The position numbers were made by a program, and so were the translations under genes. DNA of 64,000 nt from a bacterium (lineage in GTDB: Bacteria > Sysuimicrobiota > Sysuimicrobiia > Sysuimicrobiales > Segetimicrobiaceae). The stretch spans positions 22,874 to 86,873 of the forward strand of contig DATGJN010000026.1 of the NCBI GenBank assembly GCA_035295165.1. The letters run 5' to 3'. Under the pieces are notes generated by a model, which saw only the letters and a program-made list of their open reading frames with translations, searched no databases and was not told the DNA's origin. Positions within the stretch are counted from its first letter, which is position 1. Each line of letters opens with the position of its first letter. This document shows, in pieces, positions 63,031-64,000 of the stretch.

Positions 63031-63042
63031 GAGGGATCCCTC
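63031..63042. promoter_or_regulatory. 12-bp palindrome over the ribosome site of the acetate carrier
   Basis: GAGGGATCCCTC is a perfect 12-base palindrome that includes part of the Shine-Dalgarno (AAAGGGAGG, 63026-63034) and ends one base before ATG 63044. It has no loop, so it would act as a DNA operator or RNA dimer site rather than a hairpin. Confidence 0.35.
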
Positions 63043-63043
63043 A

Positions 63044-63682
63044 ATGGCGGAAGAAGGGAAGCCGGTTCTTGCCGTAGCTGATCCTGCGCCGCTCGGTCTA
63101 GGTGGATTCGCTCTCACGACGTTCGTCCTCAGTGCGCACAATGCGGGATGGGCTCCGGATATTGTGTGGATCGGCCTCGCGCTCTTCTACGGGGGAGCCG
63201 CCCAGTTTCTGGCAGGGATGTGGGAGTTCAAGAACAAGAACACGTTCGGCGCCACCGCGTTCTCGACGTACGGCGCCTTCTGGTTCAGCCTGGCCACGTT
63301 CATCCTGCTGCAGCTCTTCGGGAAGGGCGTACCGGACAACCAGCTGCTTCCGGCGCTGGGGTGGTTCCTGCTCTCGTTTGCCATCTTCAATACGTACATG
63401 ATGCTCTGGAGCACCCGCGCCAACGTGGCCGTCTTCCTGGTGTTCCTGACCCTGGAGGTCACCGAAATCCTGCTCTTCATCGGATTCTTCTCAGGTTCTG
63501 TCAGCTTCATCCGGCTCGGCGGCTATGTCGGCATCATCACGGCTCTCGTCGCCTGGTACACGTCCGCGGCGGGCGTGGTCAACAGCATGTCGCCGACGCC
63601 AGTGCTCCCGGTCGGTGGACCGCTCTGGGCGCCGCCGCGGGTTGCCCAGCGGCCGGGCAGCCCACTCGGCGCGCGCGGCTAG
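63044..63682 (+). CDS. GPR1/FUN34/YaaH family acetate/succinate transporter
   Basis: Six-span inner-membrane carrier of small carboxylic acids, 212 aa. The signature ADPAPLGLGGFALTTFVLS near residue 12 (usual NPAPLGL), FYGGAAQFLAGMWEFKNKNTFGATAF and AWYTSAAGVV are all present. AAAGGGAGG supports the ATG. Acetyl-CoA synthetase follows within 100 bases, so uptake and activation of acetate are coupled. Confidence 0.93.
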   Translation: MAEEGKPVLAVADPAPLGLGGFALTTFVLSAHNAGWAPDIVWIGLALFYGGAAQFLAGMWEFKNKNTFGATAFSTYGAFWFSLATFILLQLFGKGVPDNQLLPALGWFLLSFAIFNTYMMLWSTRANVAVFLVFLTLEVTEILLFIGFFSGSVSFIRLGGYVGIITALVAWYTSAAGVVNSMSPTPVLPVGGPLWAPPRVAQRPGSPLGARG

Positions 63683-63714
63683 CGGTCTTGACCGTGTTCG
63701 AGAGGAGCAGGACA

Positions 63715-63774
63715 ATGAACGTACGCCACACAAGGTGCCGGGCGCACCGCAGGGCTCCGCGGGGAGGTGAGTGA
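63715..63774 (+). CDS. 19-aa leader-like ORF, Arg/His-rich
   Basis: ATG 63715 has an excellent ribosome site (GAGAGGAGCAGGACA), and the frame MNVRHTRCRAHRRAPRGGE ends at TGA 63772-63774, four bases before the acetyl-CoA synthetase ATG. Six Arg in 19 residues. Its end covers the GGGAGGTGA ribosome site of the next gene, as in a translational-coupling leader peptide. Confidence 0.4.
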   Translation: MNVRHTRCRAHRRAPRGGE

Positions 63775-63778
63775 TCTA

Positions 63779-64000
63779 ATGGCTCAAGCACGTGAGAAGC
63801 AAGTCGCCGTCAGTGAAGCCGAAATTGCCGTGCACTGGAAAGAGGAGGAGTACTACTATCCGTCGTCGCGGTTTATCGGGCAGGCCAACGCTACGGATCC
63901 CGGGATCATGGAGCGGTTCAGCGTCGAGCGCTTTCCCGAGTGCTTCCGGGAGTACGCCGACCTGCTCTCCTGGGATCAGTACTGGCACACCACGCTCGAT
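63779..64000 (+). CDS. acs: acetyl-CoA synthetase / AMP-forming acyl-CoA ligase (3' end outside window)
   Basis: Only 74 codons are present. The N-terminal HWKEEEYYYPSSRFIGQANATD, SVERFPECFREYADLLSWDQYW matches the acetyl-CoA synthetase N-terminal domain (substrates acetate, ATP, CoA). The ATG follows GGGAGGTGAGTGATCTA. Its place behind an acetate carrier supports acetate as substrate, but the adenylation core is beyond the window, so another short-chain acid is possible. Confidence 0.8.
   Translation, partial: MAQAREKQVAVSEAEIAVHWKEEEYYYPSSRFIGQANATDPGIMERFSVERFPECFREYADLLSWDQYWHTTLD

Noticed and set aside
1..64000. CRISPR arrays, insertion sequences, phage genes, rRNA and tRNA
   Set aside because: No regularly spaced repeats, transposase or integrase motifs, or conserved RNA segments were seen on reading both strands.

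Overview
This is GC-rich chromosomal DNA from a heterotrophic bacterium whose lifestyle is built on uptake and oxidation of small organic solutes. There are no rRNA, tRNA, CRISPR, phage or transposase genes. Coding density is high, operons overlap by ATGA/GTGA, GTG starts are common and Shine-Dalgarno sites are clear. One near-perfect housekeeping promoter is visible (6619-6647). Repeated dipeptide-type ABC transporters, Gfo/Idh/MocA dehydrogenases, an F420/flavin LLM oxidoreductase and CO-dehydrogenase/xanthine-oxidase-type enzymes would fit deep-branching Terrabacteria (Chloroflexota, Armatimonadota/CSP1-3 type) or Actinomycetota-like soil lineages. The phylum is an inference only; no marker gene is present.

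Layout. 2-4588 (+): sugar ABC permease pair, split transketolase and a Gfo/Idh/MocA dehydrogenase, the downstream part of a sugar operon. 4691-8010: LysE exporter, two orphan small ORFs, then a cupin plus MarR module behind a consensus promoter, flanked by a full and a decayed copy of the same small gene. 8293-12690: secreted phosphoesterase and a secreted clan GH-A glycoside hydrolase, converging with a large overlap. 12949-18332 (+): SsuABC/NMT1-type ABC importer (with a tandem double permease) plus adenine deaminase, probably purine or nucleobase salvage. 18574-21685 (+): sugar isomerase, dehydrogenase, a dehydrogenase stub and a beta-lactamase-fold serine hydrolase. 21687-29870 (-): two paired dehydrogenases, an Opp/Dpp importer without ATPases and an orphan molybdenum hydroxylase large subunit. 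30061-33476 (+): MFS transporter, LLM oxidoreductase and D-2-hydroxyacid dehydrogenase.

34445-42093 (-) is a seven-gene operon: FadR-type regulator, D-cysteine desulfhydrase/ACC-deaminase-like PLP enzyme, Opp/Dpp importer, aldo/keto reductase and FAD oxidoreductase. 42302-44491 (+) is a Tat-secreted gluconate-dehydrogenase-like pair. 44642-47438 (+) is an aldo/keto reductase and a dimethylformamidase-like gene broken by one extra copy of a five-base repeat. 47435-49351 (-) is a small membrane-protein/glycosyltransferase patch that looks less GC-rich. 49719-59713 holds an enolase-superfamily enzyme, a DmpA-type peptidase, a Rieske protein, an amidohydrolase, a third ATPase-less Opp/Dpp importer, a possible regulator, a creatininase-family hydrolase and an M55 D-aminopeptidase. 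59902-64000 turns to short-chain acids: acetoacetyl-CoA synthetase, GPR1/FUN34/YaaH acetate carrier and the start of acetyl-CoA synthetase.

Three importers of the peptide class, each with a binding protein and two permeases but no ATPase, sit beside hydrolases that prefer D-amino-acid, beta-amino-acid or cyclic-amide substrates. The inferred theme is import and dismantling of unusual peptides, amides and amino sugars, with carbon flowing to transketolase and acetyl-CoA.
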